Below, in pieces: positions 50,598 through 59,531 of a stretch of 64,000 nt of DNA. The stretch's first letter is position 1, and the number at the start of each line of letters is the position of its first letter. The translations under genes and the position numbers were made by a program. This DNA is from Candidatus Poribacteria bacterium (GTDB taxonomy: Bacteria; Poribacteria; WGA-4E; WGA-3G), in assembly GCA_028821605.1 (NCBI GenBank), contig JAPPFM010000056.1, positions 209,346 through 273,345 on the forward strand. The letters are read 5' to 3'. The notes below the pieces were generated by a model, which saw nothing but the letters and a program-made list of their open reading frames with translations, had not been told where the DNA came from and ran no database searches.

Positions 50598-52238
50598 ATG
50601 CAAAATCAACAATTAACTATCGGTAAATACCTGCTGAGAAAATTGCAAAGTTACGGTATTGATCACATCTTTGGCATTCCCGGTGATTATGTAGTGCAGT
50701 TCTTCGATATGATCGAGAAAAGCCCTATTCAACACATCGGCACGACACGAGAAGAAACTGCGGGATTTGCTGCAGATGCCTATGCCCGGACAAAAGGCGT
50801 GGGAGCTGCATGTGTGACGTATGGGGTCGGTGGGTTATCGATGATCAACGCTGTTACCGCCGCCTACGCTGAAAAATCACCACTCATTGTGATTAGCGGA
50901 AGCCCAGGGATAAAAGAGCGTAGTGAAGAGGGGCTTTTGCATCATAAAGGTAAAGATTTCTACACACAACAACGTATTTATGACGAGATAACCGTTGCAT
51001 CCACACTTCTTGATGAACCCTTTACCGCCTTTAACGAGATAGATAGAGTCCTCGACGCTGTGTATTGGCACAAGCGTCCCGGCTACATTGAACTGCCACG
51101 GGATATAGTAGGTATGCAGGGAACACCCTCCCAACGTCCTTCAACGGGCGACCACCAGAGTGACCCGGAGACATTAGAGGCCGCCTTAGAAAATGCAATT
51201 GCGTTCATAAATCAGAGCGAAAATCCTGTCATTTTAGCAGGCGCGGAACTCCACAGATTCGGCTACCAAAACAAATTACGCCAGCTTGCCGAAGAAAAAC
51301 AGTTTCCGGTGGTGACAACGCTGTTGGGCAAATCGGTAATGCCAGAGGCTCATCCGCTCTACTTGGGTATTTACGGCGGCGCGATGAGCAGGGAAGAAAT
51401 CACAGTACTCGTTGAATCTGCCGATTGTCTTATCACCCTTGGTGCCTTTATGACCGATGTCAACCTCGGAATCTACACGGCAAACTTAGATCGCAGTCGC
51501 CGGGTATACGCCACCTCGGATAAAATTTCGGTTGGCTATTCTACCTATGAAAATGTCACGTTTGAAGATTTTATTGATGGATTGCATTCTCCGAAACTCC
51601 ATGAACGCGGGGACATAGATTTGGAGTGGGTCATGGAAGTGCCAGAACCTTTCAAGATGATGCCCGACCAGCCGCTTACAATGAAACGCCTGTTCCAACA
51701 CCTAAATCTACTGCTGTGTGAAGACATGACAGTTATTCCTGACATCGGTGACAGCCTCTGGGCGGCTTTAGACTTACGGCTTCCGGCACGTACCGATTTT
51801 ATTGCGCTTGCCTACTACACCTCAATGGGGTTTGCAGTTCCCGCCGCAATCGGTGCCCAACTCGGCAAACCCACAGCCCGGCCACTTGTCATCGTAGGGG
51901 ATGGTGCATTTCAAATGACCGGCACCGAACTCTCAACGACTATTCGCTACCAGCTCAATCCGATTGTTCTGATTTTAAACAATCAGGGATACGGCACCGT
52001 CCGTCCCTTTATTGACGGACCCTTTAACGATATAGAAAATTGGAACTACACCCATGTACCGGAACTCTTTGGCACAGGATGTGCATTTGCTGCCCGTACG
52101 GAAGGCGAATTTGATACTGCCATGAAAGCAGCACTTGCTGAGACACAACATTTTGTTTTGATTGAGGCAACACTTGACAAATCGGACATTTCGCCCTCAC
52201 TTATGCAGTTGGCAAAACAGGTGTCCAAGAAAGTTTAA
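50598..52238 (+). CDS. Thiamine-diphosphate-dependent 2-oxo acid decarboxylase
   Basis: A 546-residue enzyme of the pyruvate/indolepyruvate/phenylpyruvate decarboxylase type. The N-terminal part has GIPGDYVVQFFDMIE and the catalytic Glu in TTREETAGFAAD, plus a His pair LHHKGKDF. The cofactor motif GDGAFQMTGTELSTTI...NNQGYG lies at about 433-466. It removes CO2 from a 2-oxo acid to give an aldehyde. The preferred side chain cannot be read. It is followed by a phosphatase-like gene. Confidence 0.88.
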   Translation: MQNQQLTIGKYLLRKLQSYGIDHIFGIPGDYVVQFFDMIEKSPIQHIGTTREETAGFAADAYARTKGVGAACVTYGVGGLSMINAVTAAYAEKSPLIVISGSPGIKERSEEGLLHHKGKDFYTQQRIYDEITVASTLLDEPFTAFNEIDRVLDAVYWHKRPGYIELPRDIVGMQGTPSQRPSTGDHQSDPETLEAALENAIAFINQSENPVILAGAELHRFGYQNKLRQLAEEKQFPVVTTLLGKSVMPEAHPLYLGIYGGAMSREEITVLVESADCLITLGAFMTDVNLGIYTANLDRSRRVYATSDKISVGYSTYENVTFEDFIDGLHSPKLHERGDIDLEWVMEVPEPFKMMPDQPLTMKRLFQHLNLLLCEDMTVIPDIGDSLWAALDLRLPARTDFIALAYYTSMGFAVPAAIGAQLGKPTARPLVIVGDGAFQMTGTELSTTIRYQLNPIVLILNNQGYGTVRPFIDGPFNDIENWNYTHVPELFGTGCAFAARTEGEFDTAMKAALAETQHFVLIEATLDKSDISPSLMQLAKQVSKKV

Positions 52239-52273
52239 AACAGCATGGAGGTTGGGATATCCGAACTTGAATT

Positions 52274-52990
52274 TTGAACCAGTTGAAACTTCCGATCCAA
52301 ACTATTATATTTGACTTTGACTATACGTTGGTAGAATCTTCACGTGGAACGATCGATGGTGTCAATTTCGCATTTGACAAAATGGGGATGCCGCTCGCTT
52401 CCGATGCCGCGATTCGGCAGACAATCGGTTTAGCACTACCGGATATACTGACGGCGTTAGCAGGGGAAGCATATAGCAGGCGAGTGGATGAATTTACGCG
52501 CCTGTTTCTTCAACGCGCCGATGAGACTATGGTCGCGTTAGCAGAATTTTACGCGGGTGTGCCAGAAACAGTACAAGCATTGCGGAGGCTTGGTCTTCAA
52601 CTTGCCATCGTTTCTCAGAAACGTCGCGACTACATTCAGGGGATCCTTACGCGTGGAAATTTGTTAGATGCATTTGACGTTATCCTTGGTGGTGGGGACG
52701 CAGCGTATAAGCCGAACCCAGAAGGGTTACTGCTGGCGGTTGCGCAAACGGATAGTATTCCGCAAAATTGTTTCTATGTCGGAGATAGCGTGACGGATGC
52801 TAAAACTGCTCAGCGTGCTGCTGTTCCCTTTATTGCTGTGCTGTCGGGTGTCACGCCACGAACGGCTTTTGAAGATTACGATGTTTATGCGATTCTTGAA
52901 GATGTGTCTGAGGTACTAAATTTAGAACCGGTGAAAAATTGTAACAGCGTTAACAACCGTGCATTAGCAAAGGAGCGAGTCACACGATGA
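52274..52990 (+). CDS. HAD-family phosphatase (phosphoglycolate phosphatase-like)
   Basis: A 238-residue HAD hydrolase, starting with TTG in this reading. The nucleophile motif is FDFDYTLVES (D-x-D-x-T), motif II Ser is in LAIVSQKRR, Lys in AYKPNPEGL and the acidic motif in FYVGDSVTDAKTA. It resembles Gph/PpaX. The start is not sure since no ATG stands before the first motif. Its 3' end overlaps the next gene by 4 bp (ATGA), so they are coupled. Confidence 0.82.
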   Translation: MNQLKLPIQTIIFDFDYTLVESSRGTIDGVNFAFDKMGMPLASDAAIRQTIGLALPDILTALAGEAYSRRVDEFTRLFLQRADETMVALAEFYAGVPETVQALRRLGLQLAIVSQKRRDYIQGILTRGNLLDAFDVILGGGDAAYKPNPEGLLLAVAQTDSIPQNCFYVGDSVTDAKTAQRAAVPFIAVLSGVTPRTAFEDYDVYAILEDVSEVLNLEPVKNCNSVNNRALAKERVTR

Positions 52991-53781
52991 AAACGATGAT
53001 TTTATCCGTCCTCTTCGGGTTTCTGCTCGTTTTTGTAGTCAAGGCAGACTTTCTGCCAGAGGACAACAGCGATGCGTTTGGGTTGGAATATGCAGAATCA
53101 ATCGCGGGGTTCATCCCGAACGCCCCTAAGATTGATGGAAAACTTGACGATTGGAAGTATGCCATCTGGGTCGCGTTTGACTCAGAGAAGGAGCTTCTTC
53201 GAGGAAAAGGCGCGTGGAAGGGAAAAGATGACCTTACAATGACTTGGTCAACCATGTATGATGCGAAAACCTTCTACTTCGCAGCAGCAGTGCGTGACGA
53301 TATTTTCGCGCCAGCAGCGAATGCCGCACAACCTTGGATAGGTGATACGATTTTTTTGTATATTGATTGGGAGCAAGTGGGAGCTGGAACACCTGCATGC
53401 AAGCCCAATTTCGCGTTTATCAACAAAAAAGCCCTCGTCACCGACTTCAGTGGGGTCAAAAATCCGAATCTCCCGAAGTCCGATATAGCAATCGTGCCAA
53501 CCCCCGAATTGGGTAAAGGTGGTATGATTTATGAGGTGGCGATGCCGTTTGAATGGCTCACGAAGGTAAAAGTTGAAGAGGGTACTGAAGTCGGGTTTAC
53601 ACCCGGATATGAGGAAGGCACGGATAACCCAGAGAAAAAAGCGGGGCTTGTGTTCATGGATTGGCACGGTCTGAATCCAGACGAATCCGCGAACCTTGGC
53701 ACTTTGATCTTTGGCGAGCCGCTTGCTGTTGATGCAGTGGGCAAATTGACGCTAACGTGGGGAGCGTTAAAGAAATTTTGA
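52987..53781 (+). CDS. Secreted CBM9/DOMON-like protein with shared C-terminal tail
   Basis: A 264-residue secreted protein with signal peptide KTMILSVLFGFLLVFVVKA. The mature part resembles family 9 carbohydrate-binding or related beta-sandwich domains: APKIDGKLDDWKYA near the start, then KTFYFAAAVRDDIF, WIGDTIFLYIDW and YEVAMPFEWL. The last residues LAVDAVGKLTLTWGALKKF match the ends of two other secreted proteins here. It is coupled to the HAD gene. Confidence 0.75.
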   Translation: MKTMILSVLFGFLLVFVVKADFLPEDNSDAFGLEYAESIAGFIPNAPKIDGKLDDWKYAIWVAFDSEKELLRGKGAWKGKDDLTMTWSTMYDAKTFYFAAAVRDDIFAPAANAAQPWIGDTIFLYIDWEQVGAGTPACKPNFAFINKKALVTDFSGVKNPNLPKSDIAIVPTPELGKGGMIYEVAMPFEWLTKVKVEEGTEVGFTPGYEEGTDNPEKKAGLVFMDWHGLNPDESANLGTLIFGEPLAVDAVGKLTLTWGALKKF

Positions 53782-53803
53782 AGTAGCCAGCACACACCTT
53801 AAA

Positions 53804-53932
53804 TAGTTGTCAGTCGCCAGTTATCAGTTAAACACTTGTGTCGGTTACTTTTAGTGTTACTGCCACAAGGCACCTCTTAACTGAAAACTGAAAGGTTTTT
53901 CGCAGAAAAACCGAACTGAAAACTGACAACTA
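53804..53932. repeat. 129-bp inverted-repeat element
   Basis: TAGTTGTCAGT (53804-53814) pairs with ACTGACAACTA (53922-53932). A central hairpin GGTTTTTC-GCA-GAAAAACC lies at about 53894-53912, and CAGTTATCAGTTAA/TTAACTGAAAACTG near the arms. A related CAGTTGTCAGTTATCGG lies near the window's end (about 63940). Confidence 0.7.
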
Positions 53933-53960
53933 TTCTTCTGATAACCGATAACCAAAAATA

Positions 53961-54869
53961 ATGTCTGAAAAAACGCGAAATCAGGAAGAACTCCTTGTTC
54001 AACTGCTGGAGAAGGCAGATAACTTACTAACTCGTTTGGGTGGGCTCCCGTCCCAATCGTCGGGTGCGCTACTTGATGCTGAACTTGATGACTACATCGC
54101 TTTCCGGTGGCAAGCACAGAATGAGTCGGGACACCTAATTCCAGTTAAATATCCGAATCTTGTGGGACTATCGGATTTGATTGGAATAGAGAGGCAGTCC
54201 ATAGAACTGGATCGGAACACACGCCAGTTTCTAAACGGACTACCCGCCAACCACGTTCTGTTATGGGGCGACCGTGGCACTGGTAAATCTTCGCTTGTGA
54301 AGGGGATGCTATCGCGCTACGCCGATGAGGGACTTCGGCTGATCGGGATCAGTAAAGAGGGACTCGTGCATCTGCAGGAGATTGCCGAGGTGTTGTGGGA
54401 GCGTCCAGAACGTTATATCCTTTTTTGTGACGACCTCGCCTTTAACGAAGATGAACCGGAATACCGCGAGTTGAAAGCGATGTTGGAAGGTGGAATCTCT
54501 GCTTGTCCAGACAACGTTCTCATCTATGCTACCTCGAATCGTCGGCATCTGATGCCTCGACAGGTCCGCGAAAACCGGTATCCGCAGAATGACGAAGATG
54601 AATTATATCCGCGCGAGGCGACGGAAGAAAAGGTCTCATTAAGCGACCGTTTTGGATTGCGCCTCGCTTTTCAACGGATTTCACAGGACACCTACTTGCA
54701 GATTGTCTCCCATTACGCGCAGAAACGCGGACTCTCCGTTCCGACGGAAGCATTACACCGAGCAGCGTTGGAATGGGAGGCATCCTCAAGTGGGCGTTCA
54801 GGGCGTGTCGCCTATCAGTTTGTTGCAGACCTCGCTGGGCGGTTAGCACTTGAATCAAATGCAAAGTAG
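53961..54869 (+). CDS. DUF815 AAA+ ATPase
   Basis: A 302-residue protein. The Walker A motif is WGDRGTGKSS (about 97-106), Walker B is LFCDDLAFNE and sensor 1 is VLIYATSNRRHL. The layout is that of the DUF815 (YraA/YifB-unrelated) ATPase group, widespread but without a settled function. It seems cytosolic. It stands between two secreted-protein genes; the upstream 179-bp gap holds an inverted-repeat element. Confidence 0.85.
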   Translation: MSEKTRNQEELLVQLLEKADNLLTRLGGLPSQSSGALLDAELDDYIAFRWQAQNESGHLIPVKYPNLVGLSDLIGIERQSIELDRNTRQFLNGLPANHVLLWGDRGTGKSSLVKGMLSRYADEGLRLIGISKEGLVHLQEIAEVLWERPERYILFCDDLAFNEDEPEYRELKAMLEGGISACPDNVLIYATSNRRHLMPRQVRENRYPQNDEDELYPREATEEKVSLSDRFGLRLAFQRISQDTYLQIVSHYAQKRGLSVPTEALHRAALEWEASSSGRSGRVAYQFVADLAGRLALESNAK

Positions 54870-55016
54870 TAGGCACGCTCCGCGTGCCGTAACCGTAACA
54901 AAACCAAAGTAGACACTCTTAACTTGAAACTGGACGAAACAGTAGCAAGCACACACGGTGTGCGATAAAAAATAACAAGAAGCACGGTGCACTACCGCGC
55001 TTTTATGGAGATTTTT

Positions 55017-55652
55017 ATGAAAAATCGATTGATGTTCTCTGTAATACTCACGCTCTTCCTGAGCGGTATGCTTCTGATACAAACCGCAGATGCTGTGCCG
55101 AAGAAAGGTACATTACGTATCAGCGGCGATAATACATGGGTTGCGTTTATTAACGGCGAAGAAGTCGCTGCAAGCGGAAATTGGCAAGTCCCCACGGTCA
55201 GTGAATTTAAACTGGACAAAGGCTTTGCGCAGATTGCTGTCTATGTCCACGACGCTGAACCCGGTGCTGCCGGTAGAGGCGGATTCCTCGCTGATATCAT
55301 CCTTGATGCCAAACCGGATTACATTGGAACAGGTGAAGATGGTTGGCGATGTGATACTGGCGACCCCATCGGTGATCGGAAAGATGGTTGGGAAAAAACC
55401 GATTTCGACGACAGCAAATGGGAAGACGAACTCGAAATCTATGAAAAATTCGGGGCTGGTATATGGGGATTTGGTGCTGCAATCATGCAACAAATTCTCA
55501 AAGACCCCGATTGTGAAGCGAATTGGGTATGGTGCGGTCCTAACGATGTCGAAGACGATATCTATTTCCGATACACCATTGGGACGCTTTCCGTTGAACC
55601 CGAAGACAAACTCGCGACGACATGGGCACGCATTAAGGGAGAAGCAATGTAG
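55017..55652 (+). CDS. Secreted galactose-binding-like protein with shared C-terminal tail
   Basis: A protein of 211 residues from ATG 55017 (GGAG six bases upstream). The signal peptide is NRLMFSVILTLFLSGMLLIQ plus TADA. The mature part resembles a galactose-binding-like jelly roll, as in lectin-like domains (NTWVAFINGEEVAASGNW; KTDFDDSKWEDELEIYE). It ends in LSVEPEDKLATTWARIKG. No catalytic domain is present. It is transcribed in the same direction as the CBM9-like gene. Confidence 0.65.
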   Translation: MKNRLMFSVILTLFLSGMLLIQTADAVPKKGTLRISGDNTWVAFINGEEVAASGNWQVPTVSEFKLDKGFAQIAVYVHDAEPGAAGRGGFLADIILDAKPDYIGTGEDGWRCDTGDPIGDRKDGWEKTDFDDSKWEDELEIYEKFGAGIWGFGAAIMQQILKDPDCEANWVWCGPNDVEDDIYFRYTIGTLSVEPEDKLATTWARIKGEAM

Positions 55653-55724
55653 CCTTAACGGATAGGTACGGTTGGGAAACTGCACCATAAGCGTCAAATT
55701 TAATAGGACTTACCCACCCTTCTT

Positions 55725-55753
55725 CGCTGGCGAGGTTTGTAACCTCGCCAGCG
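55725..55753. repeat. Perfect palindrome of the GGCGAGG family
   Basis: CGCTGGCGAGGTT-TGT-AACCTCGCCAGCG has 13-bp arms. It stands between two convergent genes and follows ATAGGACTTAC by about 20 bp. Confidence 0.85.
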
Positions 55754-55783
55754 GCGTGTGGTCGTAGTTGTCCATTCTTCGCT

Positions 55784-57088
55784 CTATAATTTCTCAATTA
55801 CCTCTGCGATTGTCTTGAAAACCGTTTCAATATCCGCTTCTGCGATGCATGAATAAGCCACCCGTAACTCGGTTTCACCGAGTGTAATCGTGCCGATGCC
55901 GTGTTCCTCAAGAAGCTGCTGCCGAACCGCCTCTGCGCTCGCGGATTTGAGGTTCAGGCATATAAAATAACCGGCATGACTCGGATACACCTCCCAAAGT
56001 TTTGCATATTGGGCATCCGAGGCAATTTCTTTTGTTTTCAACGCGCGCGCCTTGAGTTTCTCATAGTTATGTCGTTTCTGCTCGGTATGCCCCAGAGCCT
56101 TCATCGCTTCAAGGATGAGCGTTTGGGAGACCTGTGATGCGCCGGAGGTATTCGCTCGAATTAGCCCACTGAACTTCTGTTCAAGGGGTTGCATCGCTGC
56201 CTCTCCGAGACCGAAACTCATAAACGCGACACGTAAGCCCCACGCATATTCCTCTTTCGTCGCCCCGTCTATCTTTACAGGAACTACATTCGGGTGGCAT
56301 CCGACCAACAGTCCAAAAAGCGATTCTTGCATAACCGATGCATCGTACCACAGACCCGCATAGGCATCATCAATCATAACGAGGATACGACATCCAGCGT
56401 CGGCACGCGCCACAATCGCTTCTACAATATGCTGCGCTTCTGTGTGGGTAATTGCATAGCCGGTGGGGTTGTGCGGAAAATTCAGGAGAACCAGCAGCTT
56501 TTCGTCGGTAACATTGGTAAGTGTCTCCCGAAATCCGTGTGTGTTGAAACCTTTCGCCGCGTTGAAAAACGGATAGGTTTGAAGATTCGCCGCCGCTTTG
56601 GTTTGGAAAATAAGTCGATAATTCCCCCAAATATTATCTGGAAGAACGAGCGTGTCTCCACTGTCTGTGAAAAGTTCCGCGAGTAGACTAAACCCGTGCG
56701 TCATTCCACTCGTCACAATTGGTAGACTTAATGCTGCCTCGGCAAGTGACGGGTTCTCTTTCAAGAGATGCGTTTTCCATGCGTTCCGTAATTCCGGTTG
56801 ACCTAACACGGGTGCGTACCCGTAGATACTCTCCAAAGGTAACGCTGGCACGAACTCCCGTGAAACGGTGAGGTGCATCATATCGCTGCCCTGCTGTGAA
56901 AAGTCCAAGGCAATCGCGCGCGTCGCGTTGAGACGGTGTGCTTTTGTATTCGCCTCCGCTGTCTGGCTTAAGATACCTCTCGGCAGATAGATGCGTTCCC
57001 CTAACTTGGAAAGTAACGCGGAGACTGTCGGCGCGGCATTTTGAAGCTGCTTATTTAATTCGATGGCTAAGGGATTTAAATCTTGCAT
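55784..57088 (-). CDS. PLP-dependent class I/II aminotransferase
   Basis: A 434-residue aminotransferase. LNFPHNPTGYAITH and MIDDAYAGLW carry the cofactor contacts, VKIDGATKEEYAWGLR holds the Schiff-base Lys and the following Arg, and ELRVAYSCI the substrate-carboxylate Arg. The N-terminal extension (SKLGERIYLPRGILSQTAEA) is longer than in AspC-like enzymes. The substrate cannot be assigned. It stands alone on the minus strand. Confidence 0.8.
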   Translation of the reverse strand: MQDLNPLAIELNKQLQNAAPTVSALLSKLGERIYLPRGILSQTAEANTKAHRLNATRAIALDFSQQGSDMMHLTVSREFVPALPLESIYGYAPVLGQPELRNAWKTHLLKENPSLAEAALSLPIVTSGMTHGFSLLAELFTDSGDTLVLPDNIWGNYRLIFQTKAAANLQTYPFFNAAKGFNTHGFRETLTNVTDEKLLVLLNFPHNPTGYAITHTEAQHIVEAIVARADAGCRILVMIDDAYAGLWYDASVMQESLFGLLVGCHPNVVPVKIDGATKEEYAWGLRVAFMSFGLGEAAMQPLEQKFSGLIRANTSGASQVSQTLILEAMKALGHTEQKRHNYEKLKARALKTKEIASDAQYAKLWEVYPSHAGYFICLNLKSASAEAVRQQLLEEHGIGTITLGETELRVAYSCIAEADIETVFKTIAEVIEKL

Positions 57089-57254
57089 ATTTTCTCTAAA
57101 TTGTGAACAATGATAACTGTATAGAACACTAAAAAGACAAAGAGGTTATTCGACATTAATTGTGGACTGTCGCCAACTTAATGTCAACCGATTTCCGCTA
57201 CTATTCGTTTAAGAAGAAAAAATTTAGACGCATCACATAGCACAAGGAAAAAAC

Positions 57255-58358
57255 ATGAAAGCACTTTTGAAAAGTCTGACCCTGATCATTATTTTTGTCG
57301 TTTTTGTCGGTCTCGGCTTTAGCGTCTATGTTCTTCAAGCACCACCAGTTGAACAGAAAGGCGCGCCGAAACTACAGATCCATACACGTACAGCACTGCG
57401 CAGCAGACCGACAGTAAACTCAAAACCGATTCGTTACACCAAAGATGTATACCGTTTCAGTATGGATCGACAATACATTAGCAACCTGAATAGCAGTAAA
57501 TTAGAGCATGAACTTCTGTTTAGTGCGGGGTTAGCGCATCGTGCAAGATTGAAAGCGCAACGTTTAGATGACTCTTTGAAAACAGCAACCGATTGGCAAA
57601 AGATGTTTGCTGATATGACACAAGATATTCGATTCCGTCCGAGCGCGTCACCTGTTGAAGTCTTACTGAGTGGTGAGGAGTGGTCACTCAGAGATACCAC
57701 CGGTGCCGCATACACAGTCGTAAAAACTGATGACCGGGTTGATGTTTATCTGCCTGATCTGAGGGAGGCGTTTGACGCAAACAAAATCTCGCTATCAACA
57801 GATCTGGAAATCTCCACTAAACAAACAAATAGACGGTGGCTCATTACGGATAACGGATATAAACAGGCTTATAGCATTGTGAACGGTGAAGGAAAACTCA
57901 ATGTTTTTCAGCAATCGAAGTTTGAAATTCTCACATTTCTATTTGAAGTGGATACGGCATTGCAAAACTCTCTTGCACAGAAAAAGTTGTCTCCTGACTT
58001 GATCCAAGAATTTGTGAAGGAAAAAATACCATTGTCACGACGGGCGAAAGTGTCCGCGAACGAAAACGGTATGAGTTGGCAGATAACCAACCCTCCATTG
58101 AAGTATAATATCCGAAGTGAGGACGGTCGATTGAAGGTCTATCTTGATCTTGAAAGTAGATGGCTCCTCGTCAAAGTTGATGACAGCGTAAAAGGCTGGG
58201 TACAAAGCGAGCGCGGCACCATTTTCGAGCCACCCGCACCAACACCCAGTTCACGCCAGCAAGTCAAAGAACGACTTCTCGTACTCATTGATGAATTGAA
58301 AGAGAAAGTCGGACTCTCCAATGCAGAAGATGAAGCCCAAGATACTGCGTCCCGGTAG
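57255..58358 (+). CDS. Membrane-anchored protein with a C-terminal SH3-like segment
   Basis: A 367-residue protein with one N-terminal membrane segment (LTLIIIFVVFVGLGFSVYVL) and a long extracytoplasmic part. It contains two similar stretches, ATGAAYTVVK/VDVYLPDLREAF and ITNPPLKYNIR/LKVYLDLESRWL. WLLVKVDDSVKGWVQSERG resembles a bacterial SH3 domain, so cell-wall binding is possible. AAGGAA is upstream. The end overlaps the next gene by 29 bp. Confidence 0.6.
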   Translation: MKALLKSLTLIIIFVVFVGLGFSVYVLQAPPVEQKGAPKLQIHTRTALRSRPTVNSKPIRYTKDVYRFSMDRQYISNLNSSKLEHELLFSAGLAHRARLKAQRLDDSLKTATDWQKMFADMTQDIRFRPSASPVEVLLSGEEWSLRDTTGAAYTVVKTDDRVDVYLPDLREAFDANKISLSTDLEISTKQTNRRWLITDNGYKQAYSIVNGEGKLNVFQQSKFEILTFLFEVDTALQNSLAQKKLSPDLIQEFVKEKIPLSRRAKVSANENGMSWQITNPPLKYNIRSEDGRLKVYLDLESRWLLVKVDDSVKGWVQSERGTIFEPPAPTPSSRQQVKERLLVLIDELKEKVGLSNAEDEAQDTASR

Positions 58359-59373
58359 TCGCGTTGCAGCGATTTCGCTCTCCTGGGGCGGTCCCGGCAC
58401 TGTTCCCTACCGATACCAAATAGGTAAACGGCAATTTGAAGAAGAATTCGGTGTGACGGTTATTGAGACCGAACATGCCTTGCGCGATGCGGATTGGCTT
58501 GCTAAAAACCCCAAAGCGCGTGCCGACGATTTGATGGCAGCTTTCGCCGACGAGACAATCGACGGAATTATCTCAACCATCGGTGGTGAAGACTCAATCC
58601 GTACGCTGCCGCACCTCGACTTGGATCTGATTCGGAACAACCCCAAAGTTTTCATGGGTTTTTCGGATACGACTATATCGCACGCCGCCTGTTTTAAAGC
58701 GGGCCTCGTGTCGTTCTACGGTCCGTCATTTATGGCAGGATTTGCCGAAAACGACGGGATGTTTCCGTATATGGTGGATTCTGTGAGACGCACCCTCTTT
58801 TCCGCCGAACCGATTGGTGTTATTGAACCGAATCGAGCGGGCTGGACAGTTGAACATCTACCGTGGGAGAACCCTGAAAACCAGTCAGTTCGTCGGAAAC
58901 TCAACCCTTGCACCGGTTGGAAGTTTCATCAGGATGAAGGTGTTGTCGAAGGACAACTTTTTGGGGGTTGTGTTGAGGTTTTGGACTGGCTTCGCGGCAC
59001 CGACTATTTCCCTTCTGGTGGTGACCTTCAAGGTGCCGCTCTCTTTTTGGAGACCTCTGAAGAGGCACCGCCGCCTTCGTTTCTGGCGAGGTTTGTGAGA
59101 TGCATCGCAGCGATGGGCGTTCTCGAAGGACTTAGCGGCATACTGCTCGGACGACCCGGCGGCGGTGTTGATCCTGACACTTTCCACGAATACGACGACG
59201 CACTTTGTAAAACCGTCCGCGAGGAGCATGGATTAAACGACATGCCAATTGTCACGAATATGGACTTCGGACACACAGATCCGATGTTCGTCATCCCAAT
59301 GGGCATGAAGGTTCGTATTGATTCTGCCAAGCAGGAAATCGTCATTGACGAGGCAGCGGTTATCGAAAACTGA
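58330..59373 (+). CDS. S66-family peptidase (LD-carboxypeptidase/MccF-like)
   Basis: A 347-residue S66 peptidase from ATG 58330. STIGGEDSIRTLPHLD and VFMGFSDTTISHAA (catalytic Ser of the nucleophile turn), LFLETSEEAPPPSFL (Glu) and NMDFGHTDPMFVIPMG (His) follow the family order. Members recycle murein L,D-peptides or inactivate microcin C-type compounds. It overlaps the SH3-like gene, hinting at a cell-wall connection. No signal peptide is present. Confidence 0.87.
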   Translation: MKPKILRPGSRVAAISLSWGGPGTVPYRYQIGKRQFEEEFGVTVIETEHALRDADWLAKNPKARADDLMAAFADETIDGIISTIGGEDSIRTLPHLDLDLIRNNPKVFMGFSDTTISHAACFKAGLVSFYGPSFMAGFAENDGMFPYMVDSVRRTLFSAEPIGVIEPNRAGWTVEHLPWENPENQSVRRKLNPCTGWKFHQDEGVVEGQLFGGCVEVLDWLRGTDYFPSGGDLQGAALFLETSEEAPPPSFLARFVRCIAAMGVLEGLSGILLGRPGGGVDPDTFHEYDDALCKTVREEHGLNDMPIVTNMDFGHTDPMFVIPMGMKVRIDSAKQEIVIDEAAVIEN

Positions 59374-59392
59374 CACAAAAAATTAGTATGAT

Positions 59393-59489
59393 GTTGGGTT
59401 TCACTGGGTTTTCGGAACAAAACTGACCTATTCGATTTGACATGTCTTTGAGAGGCTACATCGAATTTCTCTTTTCCGTTCAACCCAAC
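59393..59489. repeat. Short relative of the GTTGGGTT inverted-repeat element
   Basis: GTTGGGTT (59393-59400) pairs with AACCCAAC (59482-59489), the same inner motif as in the 48047-48343 element (AACCCAACCTACA at the right end). No target-site duplication is evident. Confidence 0.55.
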
Positions 59490-59531
59490 CTACAGCAATA
59501 CTGATTACACGCTTGGCGTAAAATTAAAAAG

